The notes under the pieces are model-generated. The model did not search any database. It was not told the origin of the DNA and was given only the letters and a program-made list of their open reading frames with translations. This document shows, in pieces, positions 1 to 5,608 of a stretch of DNA of 6,123 nt. The DNA comes from an uncultured Fretibacterium sp. (lineage in GTDB: Bacteria; Synergistota; Synergistia; Synergistales; Aminobacteriaceae): assembly GCA_937899395.1 (NCBI GenBank), contig CALBPU010000158.1, positions 1 to 6,123 of the forward strand. Reading direction: 5' to 3'. Made by a program: the position numbers and the translations under genes. How positions within the stretch are numbered: position 1 is the first letter of the stretch; every line of letters starts with the position of its first letter.

Positions 1-6
1 CCATTT

Positions 7-363
7 TCAATACATGTGCCCGATTATAGTTTCAGAAGTCGGACGTACAACGAAAGGTTCTTCAAGTTCTTCACCGCCTGCGTGAGTTACAACAGCGCAT
101 TCTGGAGAAAAACCTTCGACATGTTCAGCTTCCTTTTGCAGAAATGAATACGGAATTAATAACGGGAAATAAGCATTAACATGGCCTGTTTTTTTGAACT
201 CAGCATCAAGTTTTGCCTGAATGTTTTCCCAAATTGAATATCCCGTAGGTCTTATGACCATACAGCCTCGAACAGGAGCATAATCAGCAAGTTCAGCAGC
301 TTTAATAACGTCGAGATACCATTGTGAATAATTTTCTTTTCTGGGTGTAATATTTTTTGCCAA
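7..363 (-). CDS. proS: Prolyl-tRNA synthetase, N-terminal part, interrupted by an in-frame TGA
   Basis: Class II aminoacyl-tRNA synthetase that charges tRNA-Pro with proline in the cytoplasm. The 118 residues match the start of the compact archaeal/eukaryote-like ProRS form, which is normally about 480 aa: ITPR and YSQWYLDV near residues 5-19, the VRGCMVIRPTGYSIWE block at 31-46, and the RPTSETI motif 2 block at 107-113. The start is TTG. An AAAGGA ribosome binding site lies 11 nt upstream at 375-380, no other in-frame start exists, and MAKNITPR fits the family N-terminus. The frame stops at TGA (7-9) after GHMY. The next two codons before the window edge read Lys-Trp, which fits the family pattern MY-(Ser/Ala)-Lys-Trp. 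The TGA therefore replaces a residue inside the catalytic core; it could be a real nonsense mutation, a sequencing error, or (unlikely) recoding. The gene lies 28 nt after the toxin stop with no terminator between, so it may be read through from upstream. Family assignment is very secure; whether the gene is intact is not. Confidence 0.88.
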   Translation of the reverse strand: MAKNITPRKENYSQWYLDVIKAAELADYAPVRGCMVIRPTGYSIWENIQAKLDAEFKKTGHVNAYFPLLIPYSFLQKEAEHVEGFSPECAVVTHAGGEELEEPFVVRPTSETIIGHMY

Positions 364-391
364 TTTTAATTTTGTCCTTTCATGAAAATTT

Positions 392-772
392 TTACCAAAT
401 TGTTTTTACGTCTTTATATTTTACGATTTCGCTATCATTTGTAATAAGAGTTAAACCTTCCTCAATAGCTGTAGCAATAATGATACGGTCAAAAGGATCT
501 CTATGAATTAATGGAAGCGTCTGAATTTTTTCAAAGTATGCAGTACGTAAAGGAAGAATTGTAATTAAATTTTCTTTACATTTTTTTTCAATTTCAGAAA
601 TAGTCATTTCTAAATCAAGTTTTTTAATCGTCTGTTTAATAGCAATTTCCCACAACGTTGCTTGACTTAAAAAAATATTGCTGCTGTTGTCAATCAATTC
701 TCTTATATTTTGAGGCAATCTTTCACTTGTTTCGATATACCCAATAAAAGAACAAGTATCTATAAGGTACAT
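392..772 (-). CDS. vapC: PIN-domain toxin ribonuclease, VapC-like
   Basis: Toxin of a type II toxin-antitoxin module. PIN-domain VapC proteins are Mg-dependent ribonucleases that cut tRNA, rRNA or other RNA when not bound by the antitoxin. The 126 aa length is typical. The acidic metal-binding set is visible: D5 in the opening YLIDTCSF, E42 in ATLWEIAIK, D95 in HRDPFDR (with D92 nearby), and D113 in LITNDSEI. The HRDPFDR signature marks the COG3744-like branch. The ATG directly follows the TAA of the antitoxin gene. A strong AGGAGG site at 784-789, inside the antitoxin's 3' end, lies 11 nt upstream, so expression should be coupled to the antitoxin. Catalytic residues are complete, so the toxin looks active. 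Its RNA target cannot be read from sequence. Confidence 0.9.
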   Translation of the reverse strand: MYLIDTCSFIGYIETSERLPQNIRELIDNSSNIFLSQATLWEIAIKQTIKKLDLEMTISEIEKKCKENLITILPLRTAYFEKIQTLPLIHRDPFDRIIIATAIEEGLTLITNDSEIVKYKDVKTIW

Positions 773-1051
773 TTACACGGCAGCCTCCTGTAGTTCTTTT
801 GCATTCTTTTGCGTACGTATAGCTTCCAATACGTTCATTTCATCTTCAGACACAAAATCAAGGGGATCATTAAAATCTTCAGCCATGAAAATTTCACCAT
901 TCACCCAACCGCCATGTCTTAACGGCTTATTTGCTTTTTTATCAAAGGTTGCAAGAGATATTCTTAAAAAATTTGCGAACTGAATAAGCTCCGGCAATTT
1001 ACTTTCAGGAACATCTTCAACAGCTTTCAAAGCCTCTTCACGTAATGTCAT
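773..1051 (-). CDS. DUF2281-like antitoxin of the VapBC-type module
   Basis: Probable antitoxin that binds and inhibits the PIN toxin encoded immediately downstream, and with it probably represses the shared promoter. The 92 aa begin with a helical stretch LREEALKAVEDVPESKLPEL (3-22) followed by IQFANFLR. Then comes a flexible Lys-rich linker, and the motif GEIFMAEDFNDPLDF (52-66), which resembles the [GK]-x-I-x-M-x-DDF-x-x-PL-x-DF tail of DUF2281 antitoxins. That tail is thought to contact the toxin. About 26 further residues follow the motif, longer than the usual DUF2281 end. The start is ATG with an AAAGGAG site at 1061-1067, 9 nt upstream. The gene sits 31 nt after the DUF501 stop. No classical AbrB or ribbon-helix-helix DNA-binding domain is obvious, so its DNA-binding mode is unclear. 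Confidence 0.8.
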   Translation of the reverse strand: MTLREEALKAVEDVPESKLPELIQFANFLRISLATFDKKANKPLRHGGWVNGEIFMAEDFNDPLDFVSEDEMNVLEAIRTQKNAKELQEAAV

Positions 1052-1071
1052 AATTTTTCGCTCCTTTACTG

Positions 1072-1086
1072 TAATATTAAAATCAA
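1072..1086. repeat. 15-bp direct repeat, copy between DUF501 and the antitoxin gene
   Basis: Exact partner of the TAATATTAAAATCAA copy at 1649-1663. It spans the DUF501 stop codon and the possible -10 of the toxin-antitoxin promoter. It could be a trace of duplication or recombination around the gene, or coincidence in AT-rich DNA. Confidence 0.45.
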
Positions 1087-1102
1087 TTTAATTTTACAGC
1101 AA
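1074..1102 (-). promoter_or_regulatory. Possible promoter of the toxin-antitoxin pair
   Basis: On the minus strand, TTGCTG (1097-1102) and TAATAT (1074-1079) are separated by 17 nt, and the antitoxin ribosome binding site follows shortly after. The -35 matches consensus at only 3 of 6 positions and the -10 at 4 of 6. TAATATTA (1072-1079) is a perfect 8-bp palindrome over the -10 and could serve as an operator half. The promoter would lie over the 3' end of the DUF501 gene, giving the module its own transcript with a leader of roughly 20 nt. The base composition is very AT-rich, so chance matches are easy. Confidence 0.33.
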
Positions 1103-1679
1103 AGTTACGGGAGCATAAAGCCTCATCACAATCTCCGCAAAGTCCTTTCGTTTTTAGCCATTCTTCAGCAGGGTGAAATCCTAATCCTAAAAATGAAGCC
1201 GTCTGTAAATGAAGACACTTAACAAAAATATTTTTGTCATCGTATTTCATTCCGCCAATTCCTGAACGTATTAAAGATTTGAAAATTTTGCCGTGATATT
1301 TCCTCATGAAGCTGCATAAATTTTTGTTGAGGAATTTTAGTTTTAAGACCTGATGTAAAAAATTATATTTGCGCCATTTTTTTTCAAGCCCGTTAATCTT
1401 AATATAATTTTCAAGCTCTTTAACTCCTCCGTCAGATTCAATTTTTCCTGCAAGCTTTATCAAGTATGGGCATGTCAACCAAAATGTCGTCGGAAAAGGT
1501 TTACCCTTATTTGAAAACGGCCTGCAAAAAATTACTTGAACGTAACCGAAGCGGCAAAATTTTTGCGAAAATATTAAAGAAGTGTCAAATTTTTTTTCGT
1601 GTTTATCAGTACAAAAAAAGAGAGATGCTCTTTTACATCTCCCGTTCATAATATTAAAATCAAAATTAATACGACACAT
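1083..1679 (-). CDS. DUF501 domain protein, start uncertain
   Basis: Member of the DUF501 family, whose biochemical role is unknown. In actinobacteria the family is typically encoded beside enolase, a FtsB/DivIC-like division protein and a Ppx/GppA phosphatase. Family landmarks are clear: C42-R-F-G (the family RC-x-x-G block), GKPFPTTFWLTCPYL (59-73), LAGKIESDGGVKE (76-88), GIGGMK (140-145) and VKCLHLQ (153-159). The C-terminus is Cys-rich (C181, C184, C189), suggesting a metal site, by inference only. Two ATG codons are possible, at 1679 and 1649. The first lies 1 nt after the S1 gene's stop, so its translation could be coupled; the second lacks a ribosome binding site. Both lie upstream of a terminator-like hairpin (1613-1643), and no ATG, GTG or TTG occurs in frame between the hairpin and the conserved domain. 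The stop is TGA, with an in-frame TAA two codons later. The N-terminal 25 or so residues resemble no domain I know. Confidence 0.8.
   Translation of the reverse strand: MCRINFDFNIMNGRCKRASLFFCTDKHEKKFDTSLIFSQKFCRFGYVQVIFCRPFSNKGKPFPTTFWLTCPYLIKLAGKIESDGGVKELENYIKINGLEKKWRKYNFLHQVLKLKFLNKNLCSFMRKYHGKIFKSLIRSGIGGMKYDDKNIFVKCLHLQTASFLGLGFHPAEEWLKTKGLCGDCDEALCSRNFAVKLN
1613..1643 (-). terminator. Intrinsic terminator-like hairpin after the S1 gene, inside the DUF501 frame
   Basis: Read on the minus strand, GGGAGATG (1643-1636) pairs with CATCTCTC (1627-1620) across an 8-nt loop TAAAAGAG, giving eight pairs with one G-U. It is followed directly by seven T (1619-1613). This is the standard form of a Rho-independent terminator and would end the transcript of the S1 gene 38-68 nt after its stop codon. 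It lies within codons 13-23 of the DUF501 frame as opened at 1679. It may act as an attenuator that active translation of the coupled frame overrides. Confidence 0.7.
1649..1663. repeat. 15-bp direct repeat, copy at the DUF501 5' end
   Basis: TAATATTAAAATCAA occurs here and, in identical form and orientation, at 1072-1086 beyond the DUF501 3' end. The copies are 577 nt apart and bracket that gene. On the minus strand this copy ends at the first T of the second candidate ATG. The sequence is almost all A and T, so chance is a serious alternative. Confidence 0.45.
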
Positions 1680-1680
1680 A

Positions 1681-2283
1681 TTAATGATCTCTGTTGTTTC
1701 TGCGTCTTGAACTTTTTCCGGAACGTACTGAATTTCTCGTATTCAAATCCGTAATTTTAGCCTCGCTTGTTTTCAAGAATGAAGCCATTTTTTTCTCAAA
1801 ACTGTCAGCTTCTTCAGGATCATTTTCCTTGTAAGCCTCACGCATTTCATGAAAATCTCTTGTCTCTCGAAATTCACGAGGCTTGCTGTAATTCTCTCTT
1901 TGCTCTCTGGGCTGCCTGAATTTTTCCTGCCCTTCATTTTTCTCATGAACAATAACATTAGCGTTATTATTTGTGTAGGGAGTACGTTTCACAAATTTTT
2001 GCGCTGTTTGGGGTTTTGGAGGTTCAGCGGTTTGTTTTAACGATAAATCTATCCTACCTCTGTCGTCAATCCTGATAATTTTCGCTTGAATTTTATCCGA
2101 AATATTCAGGACTTCTTTAATATCCTTCACGAATGACCAAGAAACTTCGGAAATATGAATCATTCCTTTTTTTCCGTTCTTCGCAATTTTTACAAAAGCT
2201 CCGTAAGGCATTATCTGCTCAACGGTGCATTCCACAATATCCCCTACATTTACGCTGGCCGATGTGTTATTAGCCTCGTCCAT
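1681..2283 (-). CDS. S1 domain RNA-binding protein, YabR-like, with charged disordered tail
   Basis: A single S1 (OB-fold) RNA-binding domain occupies about residues 11-83: NVGDIVECTVEQIMPYGAFVKI, then KKGMIHISEVS, then KIIRIDDRGRIDLSLK. The glycine and aromatic residues PYGAF and the HISEVS strand are the classic RNA-contact features. Similar small S1 proteins in Firmicutes (YabR) are encoded after divIC and are thought to bind RNA or ribosomes. Residues 84-200 are low complexity: a Pro/Gln/Lys linker, an Arg/Glu-rich run around 125-155, a possible helix DSFEKKMASFLKTSEAKI, and a basic end (SGKSSRRRNNRDH), all likely disordered and RNA-binding. The ATG has an in-frame stop a few codons upstream, and the AGGGGAG site at 2296-2302 is 12 nt away. 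It lies 33 nt after the 197-aa gene and is followed by the terminator at 1613-1643. Exact role unknown. Confidence 0.85.
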   Translation of the reverse strand: MDEANNTSASVNVGDIVECTVEQIMPYGAFVKIAKNGKKGMIHISEVSWSFVKDIKEVLNISDKIQAKIIRIDDRGRIDLSLKQTAEPPKPQTAQKFVKRTPYTNNNANVIVHEKNEGQEKFRQPREQRENYSKPREFRETRDFHEMREAYKENDPEEADSFEKKMASFLKTSEAKITDLNTRNSVRSGKSSRRRNNRDH

Positions 2284-2316
2284 TATGAAAAATTACTCCC
2301 CTGAAAAAAAATTTTT

Positions 2317-2910
2317 TTACACCCAACGCCATTCCGGTTTTTCCCTGATTCCAAGTCTGCGAATTAAATATACTCCTCTTGCTTTATGTTGTCGGCTTGT
2401 CGGACTGTACCAAACCAAAAGTGTTCCACGTTGTTTGTCGAGCACTAATTTTATCACGGCTTTGTCAACTATTGGCCAATACCATGCCAAAATCGCTTCA
2501 TTGACTGCAACTTTAGGTTTATTTTTCTGAAGTTTTAACATATTTTTACGTTCTTGAGGAAGAGCTTGAATTTCTTTTAAGGGTTTCCATATCCTTAATT
2601 TTTTATTCAATGAAAATTTTTGTACTTTTACATCTTGTTTAACATATTTTTTGATTTTATATTTACTGACTTTCGCCAAAGGATAATCTCTTGAGAAGTT
2701 AAAATTTTTTGCGGAACATTTAATTTCTTTGTCAAAGTCAAAAGGTTTTGAGACCGAAATTTTTATTTCAGGTTTGTAATGAGTAACTCCGACATATTTT
2801 TTCAGCTTTTTGATTTCAGGAGGCTCGATATTAAAATCTTCAATCTTGTAAACTTTAACGCGGCCTGTAATGCTCCGTGCTAAAAATTTACGCATTGCAT
2901 CAAAGGCCAT
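2317..2910 (-). CDS. Unrecognised very basic protein
   Basis: I do not recognise this 197-aa protein. It is rich in Lys, with many short alternating Lys/hydrophobic segments (for example VKVYKIEDF, KYKIKKYVKQDVKVQKF) and no signal peptide or membrane segment. The middle part (about 40-135) looks loosely structured and basic. The last 60 or so residues look like a folded, conserved module: NEAILAWYWPIVDKAVIK, then RGTLLVWYSP, then ARGVYLIRRLGIREKPEWRW, rich in Trp and Tyr with a repeated strand-like pattern. The charge and position next to an S1 protein gene suggest binding to RNA or another polyanion, but that is inference. The ATG directly follows the TAA of the upstream gene, with GGGGA (2919-2923) 8 nt before it, so the pair is very probably co-translated. 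Confidence 0.7.
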   Translation of the reverse strand: MAFDAMRKFLARSITGRVKVYKIEDFNIEPPEIKKLKKYVGVTHYKPEIKISVSKPFDFDKEIKCSAKNFNFSRDYPLAKVSKYKIKKYVKQDVKVQKFSLNKKLRIWKPLKEIQALPQERKNMLKLQKNKPKVAVNEAILAWYWPIVDKAVIKLVLDKQRGTLLVWYSPTSRQHKARGVYLIRRLGIREKPEWRWV

Positions 2911-3465
2911 TTACTTTATCCCCGTAGCAAGAAAATTCAAAGCCTTTTCCAAACGGTTAAAAGGTTCAAGTAAACTCATTGACATTGCAGCTTCAGCTAA
3001 AATTTGAGCAGTCATTTGAACTTCTTCAGGGCGTGTATTTTTTGGAAATTCAGCTCTTAAAGGATTGCCGTTCATAGCAGCCTGAATCAAAAATACTCCC
3101 GGATCCGCAGTTGCTTCAATGTGTCCCGCAGCGTCTAAAGGAACATGAGGTGATTCTTCAAGCAAGACCGTTAAAATTTTGCTTTTTTCCTTCAGAGGCT
3201 TTAGTAAATCGTCATCGTTGCAAATCCATAATTGAGGCTCAAGTTCCATAGCGTCAAGTAAACTTTCAAGGATTAATTTTTCCTTTGCATACGAACCGAA
3301 TGAATCTCCGTATAAAATTCTTGCAAGATGTTCAGGTCTTAAAGGATCAGTGCGTGCAAAATCTAACGGGAAACCTTTTATATCCGTAATCAGAGCACCA
3401 CCCCTAACTTGAACTTCCGAACCTTCAACTGTGATGTAACCTAATGAATTATTTTGTGAAGCCAT
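2911..3465 (-). CDS. Unrecognised conserved-looking protein
   Basis: First gene of the leftward cluster, 184 aa, with no family I can name securely. The N-terminal half looks like a compact beta-rich module: LGYITVEG, then VRGGALITDIKGFPLDF (20-36), then PLRPEHLARILYGDSFGSY (41-59). The pattern of 'ALI-TD-x-x-G-x-PL-x-F' followed by 'RP-x-x-x-x-x-LYG' recalls unnamed conserved proteins in several anaerobic and planctomycete genomes, from memory and not verified. A helix-strand part follows (KLILESLLDAMELEPQLWICND), then a region with HVPLDAAGHIEA, and an Ala/Leu-rich C-terminal helix. No signal peptide or membrane span is seen. ATG start with AAAGGAG (3477-3483) 11 nt upstream. It abuts the 197-aa gene exactly, implying shared expression and perhaps a shared complex. 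Confidence 0.72.
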   Translation of the reverse strand: MASQNNSLGYITVEGSEVQVRGGALITDIKGFPLDFARTDPLRPEHLARILYGDSFGSYAKEKLILESLLDAMELEPQLWICNDDDLLKPLKEKSKILTVLLEESPHVPLDAAGHIEATADPGVFLIQAAMNGNPLRAEFPKNTRPEEVQMTAQILAEAAMSMSLLEPFNRLEKALNFLATGIK

Positions 3466-3524
3466 AAAAATTTTCTCTCCTTTGAATTTTTTGTTCTCTT
3501 TAATAATTGTCGAAACTACAACGC

Positions 3525-3536
3525 TAAAATTTTAAC
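3525..3536. repeat. 12-bp repeat in the divergent promoter region, copy 1
   Basis: TAAAATTTTAAC, containing the perfect 10-bp palindrome TAAAATTTTA, occurs here and again at 3582-3593. Both copies are in the 145-nt divergent intergenic region, 57 bp apart. This copy lies on the side of the leftward cluster. It could be a regulator site or simple AT-rich sequence. Confidence 0.35.
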
Positions 3537-3543
3537 TCACACT

Positions 3544-3581
3544 TTGAAAAATTGAAATTTTCTGATAACCTTTCATAAAAA
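3544..3581 (+). promoter_or_regulatory. Probable gpmA promoter region
   Basis: Two overlapping weak candidates are visible. TTGAAA (3552-3557) with TAAAAA (3576-3581) has an 18-nt spacer; TTGAAA (3544-3549) with TAACCT (3566-3571) has a 16-nt spacer. The first has the better -10. A start near 3588 would leave a leader of about 20 nt before gpmA. The whole 3466-3610 region is rich in short A and T tracts and must also hold a promoter for the leftward genes, which I could not place. Confidence 0.4.
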
Positions 3582-3593
3582 TAAAATTTTAAC
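3582..3593. repeat. 12-bp repeat in the divergent promoter region, copy 2
   Basis: Second exact copy of TAAAATTTTAAC. It ends directly before the AGGAGG ribosome binding site of gpmA (3594-3599), near the expected transcription start, where a bound protein could block expression. Confidence 0.35.
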
Positions 3594-3610
3594 AGGAGGA
3601 AAAATTTAAC

Positions 3611-4357
3611 ATGTACGAAATAGTTTTAATTAGACACGGTGAAAGTGCTTGGAACCGAGAAAATCGCTTCACAGGTTGGACTGATGTTCCGCTTTCGGAA
3701 AAGGGAATTGAGGAGGCTCGCAGCGCAGGAAAATTGTTAAAGACCGAAGGATTTGCTTTTGATTATGCTTTTACGTCAGTTTTGAAGAGAGCTATAAAAA
3801 CTCTTTGGCTTGTTCTTGAAGAAATGGACAGAATGTGGATACCTATTGAACATTCTTGGAAACTGAACGAGAGACACTATGGAGCTTTACAGGGTCTCAA
3901 CAAAGCCGATACCGCCGAAAAATACGGTGATGCTCAAGTGAAAATTTGGCGCAGAAGTTATGACGTTCAACCGCCGTTACTCGAAAAATCAGACGAACGT
4001 TATCCCGGCCATGATCCGAGATATAAGGGCCTCACTGAAAGCGAGCTTCCTTTAACCGAATGTCTTGCTGATACAGTTGAACGTGTTGTTCCTTATTGGA
4101 AAGATTCTATCGTACCGGCTATTAAATCGGGTAAAAAAATCATCATCGCTGCTCATGGAAATTCTCTTCGTGCTCTCGTGAAATATCTCGATAACGTTTC
4201 AGAGAAAGACATTCTCGAACTTAATATTCCTACGGGCGTTCCGTTGGTCTATGAATTGGACGAAAACATGAAGCCGATTTCACATCGTTATCTTGGAGAC
4301 GCTGAAGCGATTGCTAAGGCTCAGGCTGCTGTTGCTAATCAGGGAAAAGCAAAATAG
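3611..4357 (+). CDS. gpmA: 2,3-bisphosphoglycerate-dependent phosphoglycerate mutase
   Basis: Cytoplasmic glycolytic enzyme that interconverts 3-phosphoglycerate and 2-phosphoglycerate through a phosphohistidine, using 2,3-bisphosphoglycerate as primer. The 248 aa length is that of the full family. The catalytic set is complete: RHGES with R8 and the phosphorylated H9, R60 in SVLKRAIKTL, E87 in LNERHYGALQG, and H182 in AAHGNSLRAL. The family blocks NRFTGWTDVPLS (18-29) and the region YDVQPP to GLTESELP (117-147) are present. The ATG is preceded by a strong AGGAGG (3594-3599) with an 11-nt spacer. It is the first gene of a two-gene operon with the aminotransferase, divergent from the leftward cluster. 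Nothing is missing and the enzyme should be active. Confidence 0.98.
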   Translation: MYEIVLIRHGESAWNRENRFTGWTDVPLSEKGIEEARSAGKLLKTEGFAFDYAFTSVLKRAIKTLWLVLEEMDRMWIPIEHSWKLNERHYGALQGLNKADTAEKYGDAQVKIWRRSYDVQPPLLEKSDERYPGHDPRYKGLTESELPLTECLADTVERVVPYWKDSIVPAIKSGKKIIIAAHGNSLRALVKYLDNVSEKDILELNIPTGVPLVYELDENMKPISHRYLGDAEAIAKAQAAVANQGKAK

Positions 4358-4362
4358 TTTAT

Positions 4363-4368
4363 GGAGGT
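4363..4368 (+). promoter_or_regulatory. Ribosome binding site fixing the aminotransferase start
   Basis: GGAGGT lies 9 nt before the ATG at 4378 but only 3 nt before an in-frame TTG at 4372. The ATG is therefore the likely start, giving a protein two residues shorter than the longest frame. Confidence 0.8.
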
Positions 4369-4377
4369 CATTTGTTA

Positions 4378-5592
4378 ATGCACTTTTCAGACAGAATACA
4401 GGCGTTAAAAATCTCGCCAATCAGAAGATTAATCCCTTATGCTGACGAAGCAAAAGCTAAAGGGAAAAAAGTTTATCACCTTAATATCGGTCAACCCGAC
4501 ATTAAAACACCTGATGAATATTTTGAGGCTATCAAAAATTTTCACCCTCACACGATAGCTTACCAGCCTTCACAAGGAATTAAAGAACTCAGAGAGGCTA
4601 TAAGCGGATATTATCAGGCTATGGGAGTTCCGTTTGAACCGAACGAAATTTATGTTACTTGCGGAGGCAGTGAAGCGTTACAGTTTGCCGTAATGATTTT
4701 ATGCGATCCCGGCGATGAAATTCTTGTTCCCGAACCTTTCTACGCAAATTACAACACGTTTGCTAATCTTGCTCTGGCAAAATTGAAAGCCATTCCTACA
4801 ACAGCCGAAACAGGATTTCATTTACCTTCAGAAAAAGTCATTGAGAGCTTAATCACCCCTAAGACTAGAGCATTTTGGGTTTCACACCCATGTAATCCTA
4901 CAGGAACATCTTATACTCCTGATGAAGTTCAAATGCTTTGCAGGTTAGCTAAAAAACATGACCTCTTTATAATTGCTGATGAAGTTTACAGGGAATTTAC
5001 CTATAATAAAGGCTCGGAAGGCTTCATGAGTTTTGCCGATTCAGAAGACACGAGGGACAGGGTCATAATGGTTGACAGCGTTTCGAAAAGATTTAGCGCC
5101 TGCGGAATAAGAATCGGCTGTATTGCTATTAAGAACAAAGAATTTTTAGCTCAGGTTATGAAATTATGTCAGGGGCGTTTGAGTGTTTCAGCAGTTGAAC
5201 AGGTAGGAGCTGCGGCGTTATATAAAACTCCTAAATCATATTTACAGGAAGTCAACAAAGAATACAAAATGCGACGTGATGTTTTGTATAAAGGACTGAA
5301 AGAAATCGACGGTGCAGTTTGCCATGAACCTAAAGGAGCGTTCTATACGATGGTGAAATTCCCGATAGACAGTTCCGAAAAATTCATAACATGGTTGCTT
5401 CAGGAGTTCGACATTAACGGTGAAACAACAATGGCTGCTCCGGGTAACGGATTTTACGCTGATCCTAACAAGGGGCTTGACGAAATGAGAATTGCTTACG
5501 TTTTGAAGAAAGAAGATTTGGAAAAGGCTTTGCACATTTTGAAGAATGCTGTTGAAGCATATCCGGGAAGGCTTGAAGCGATTAAAGCGTAA
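4378..5592 (+). CDS. PLP-dependent class I/II aminotransferase, aspartate aminotransferase-like
   Basis: Cytoplasmic aminotransferase of fold type I (COG0436, AspB-like), 404 aa from the ATG. It probably moves an amino group between an amino acid and 2-oxoglutarate; the exact substrate cannot be read from sequence. Numbered from that ATG, the landmarks are: LNIGQPD (35-41), YQPSQGIKELREAI (62-75), the cofactor phosphate loop CGGSEAL (95-101), HPCNPTG with N173, ADEVYREF with D201 and Y204, the Schiff-base lysine K237 in SVSKRFSACGIRIG with R245, and the carboxylate-binding R371 in DEMRIAY. The signature SVSKR-F-S-x-CG-x-RIG is shared with a subgroup common in anaerobes. All key residues are present. 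The gene follows gpmA by 20 nt with no promoter between, so the two are co-transcribed, ending at the terminator at 5609-5633. Confidence 0.95.
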   Translation: MHFSDRIQALKISPIRRLIPYADEAKAKGKKVYHLNIGQPDIKTPDEYFEAIKNFHPHTIAYQPSQGIKELREAISGYYQAMGVPFEPNEIYVTCGGSEALQFAVMILCDPGDEILVPEPFYANYNTFANLALAKLKAIPTTAETGFHLPSEKVIESLITPKTRAFWVSHPCNPTGTSYTPDEVQMLCRLAKKHDLFIIADEVYREFTYNKGSEGFMSFADSEDTRDRVIMVDSVSKRFSACGIRIGCIAIKNKEFLAQVMKLCQGRLSVSAVEQVGAAALYKTPKSYLQEVNKEYKMRRDVLYKGLKEIDGAVCHEPKGAFYTMVKFPIDSSEKFITWLLQEFDINGETTMAAPGNGFYADPNKGLDEMRIAYVLKKEDLEKALHILKNAVEAYPGRLEAIKA

Positions 5593-5608
5593 AAAAAAAA
5601 TAAACAAT

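Noticed and set aside
1083..1085. TGA as a sense codon in this organism, given the TGA in proS and the TAA just after the DUF501 TGA
   Set aside because: No other clear gene contains in-frame TGA and all Trp codons seen are TGG, so TGA is best read as a stop.
1466..1651. Plus-strand open frame of 61 codons
   Set aside because: It lies opposite the DUF501 gene, which has clear family motifs, and its translation resembles nothing; it is a shadow frame.
2305..2320. A7T8 run between the basic protein gene and the S1 gene as a terminator
   Set aside because: It is only an A-tract followed by a T-tract with no GC stem, and the downstream gene continues 33 nt later.
2225..2530. Plus-strand open frame of 101 codons
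   Set aside because: It runs antisense across the S1 gene start and the basic protein gene, has no ribosome binding site, and its composition is not protein-like.
3466..3545. A minus-strand promoter for the leftward cluster
   Set aside because: One must exist, but no -35/-10 pair with acceptable match and spacing stood out in the AT-rich sequence, so none is called.
4361..4378. Tiny frame MEVIC whose stop overlaps the aminotransferase ATG
   Set aside because: Its ATG lies just before the ribosome binding site of the next gene and it has no ribosome binding site of its own; probably chance.
5242..5607. Minus-strand open frame of 121 codons inside the aminotransferase gene
   Set aside because: Phe- and Ser-rich antisense of a conserved enzyme, typical of a shadow frame, and it overlaps the terminator region.
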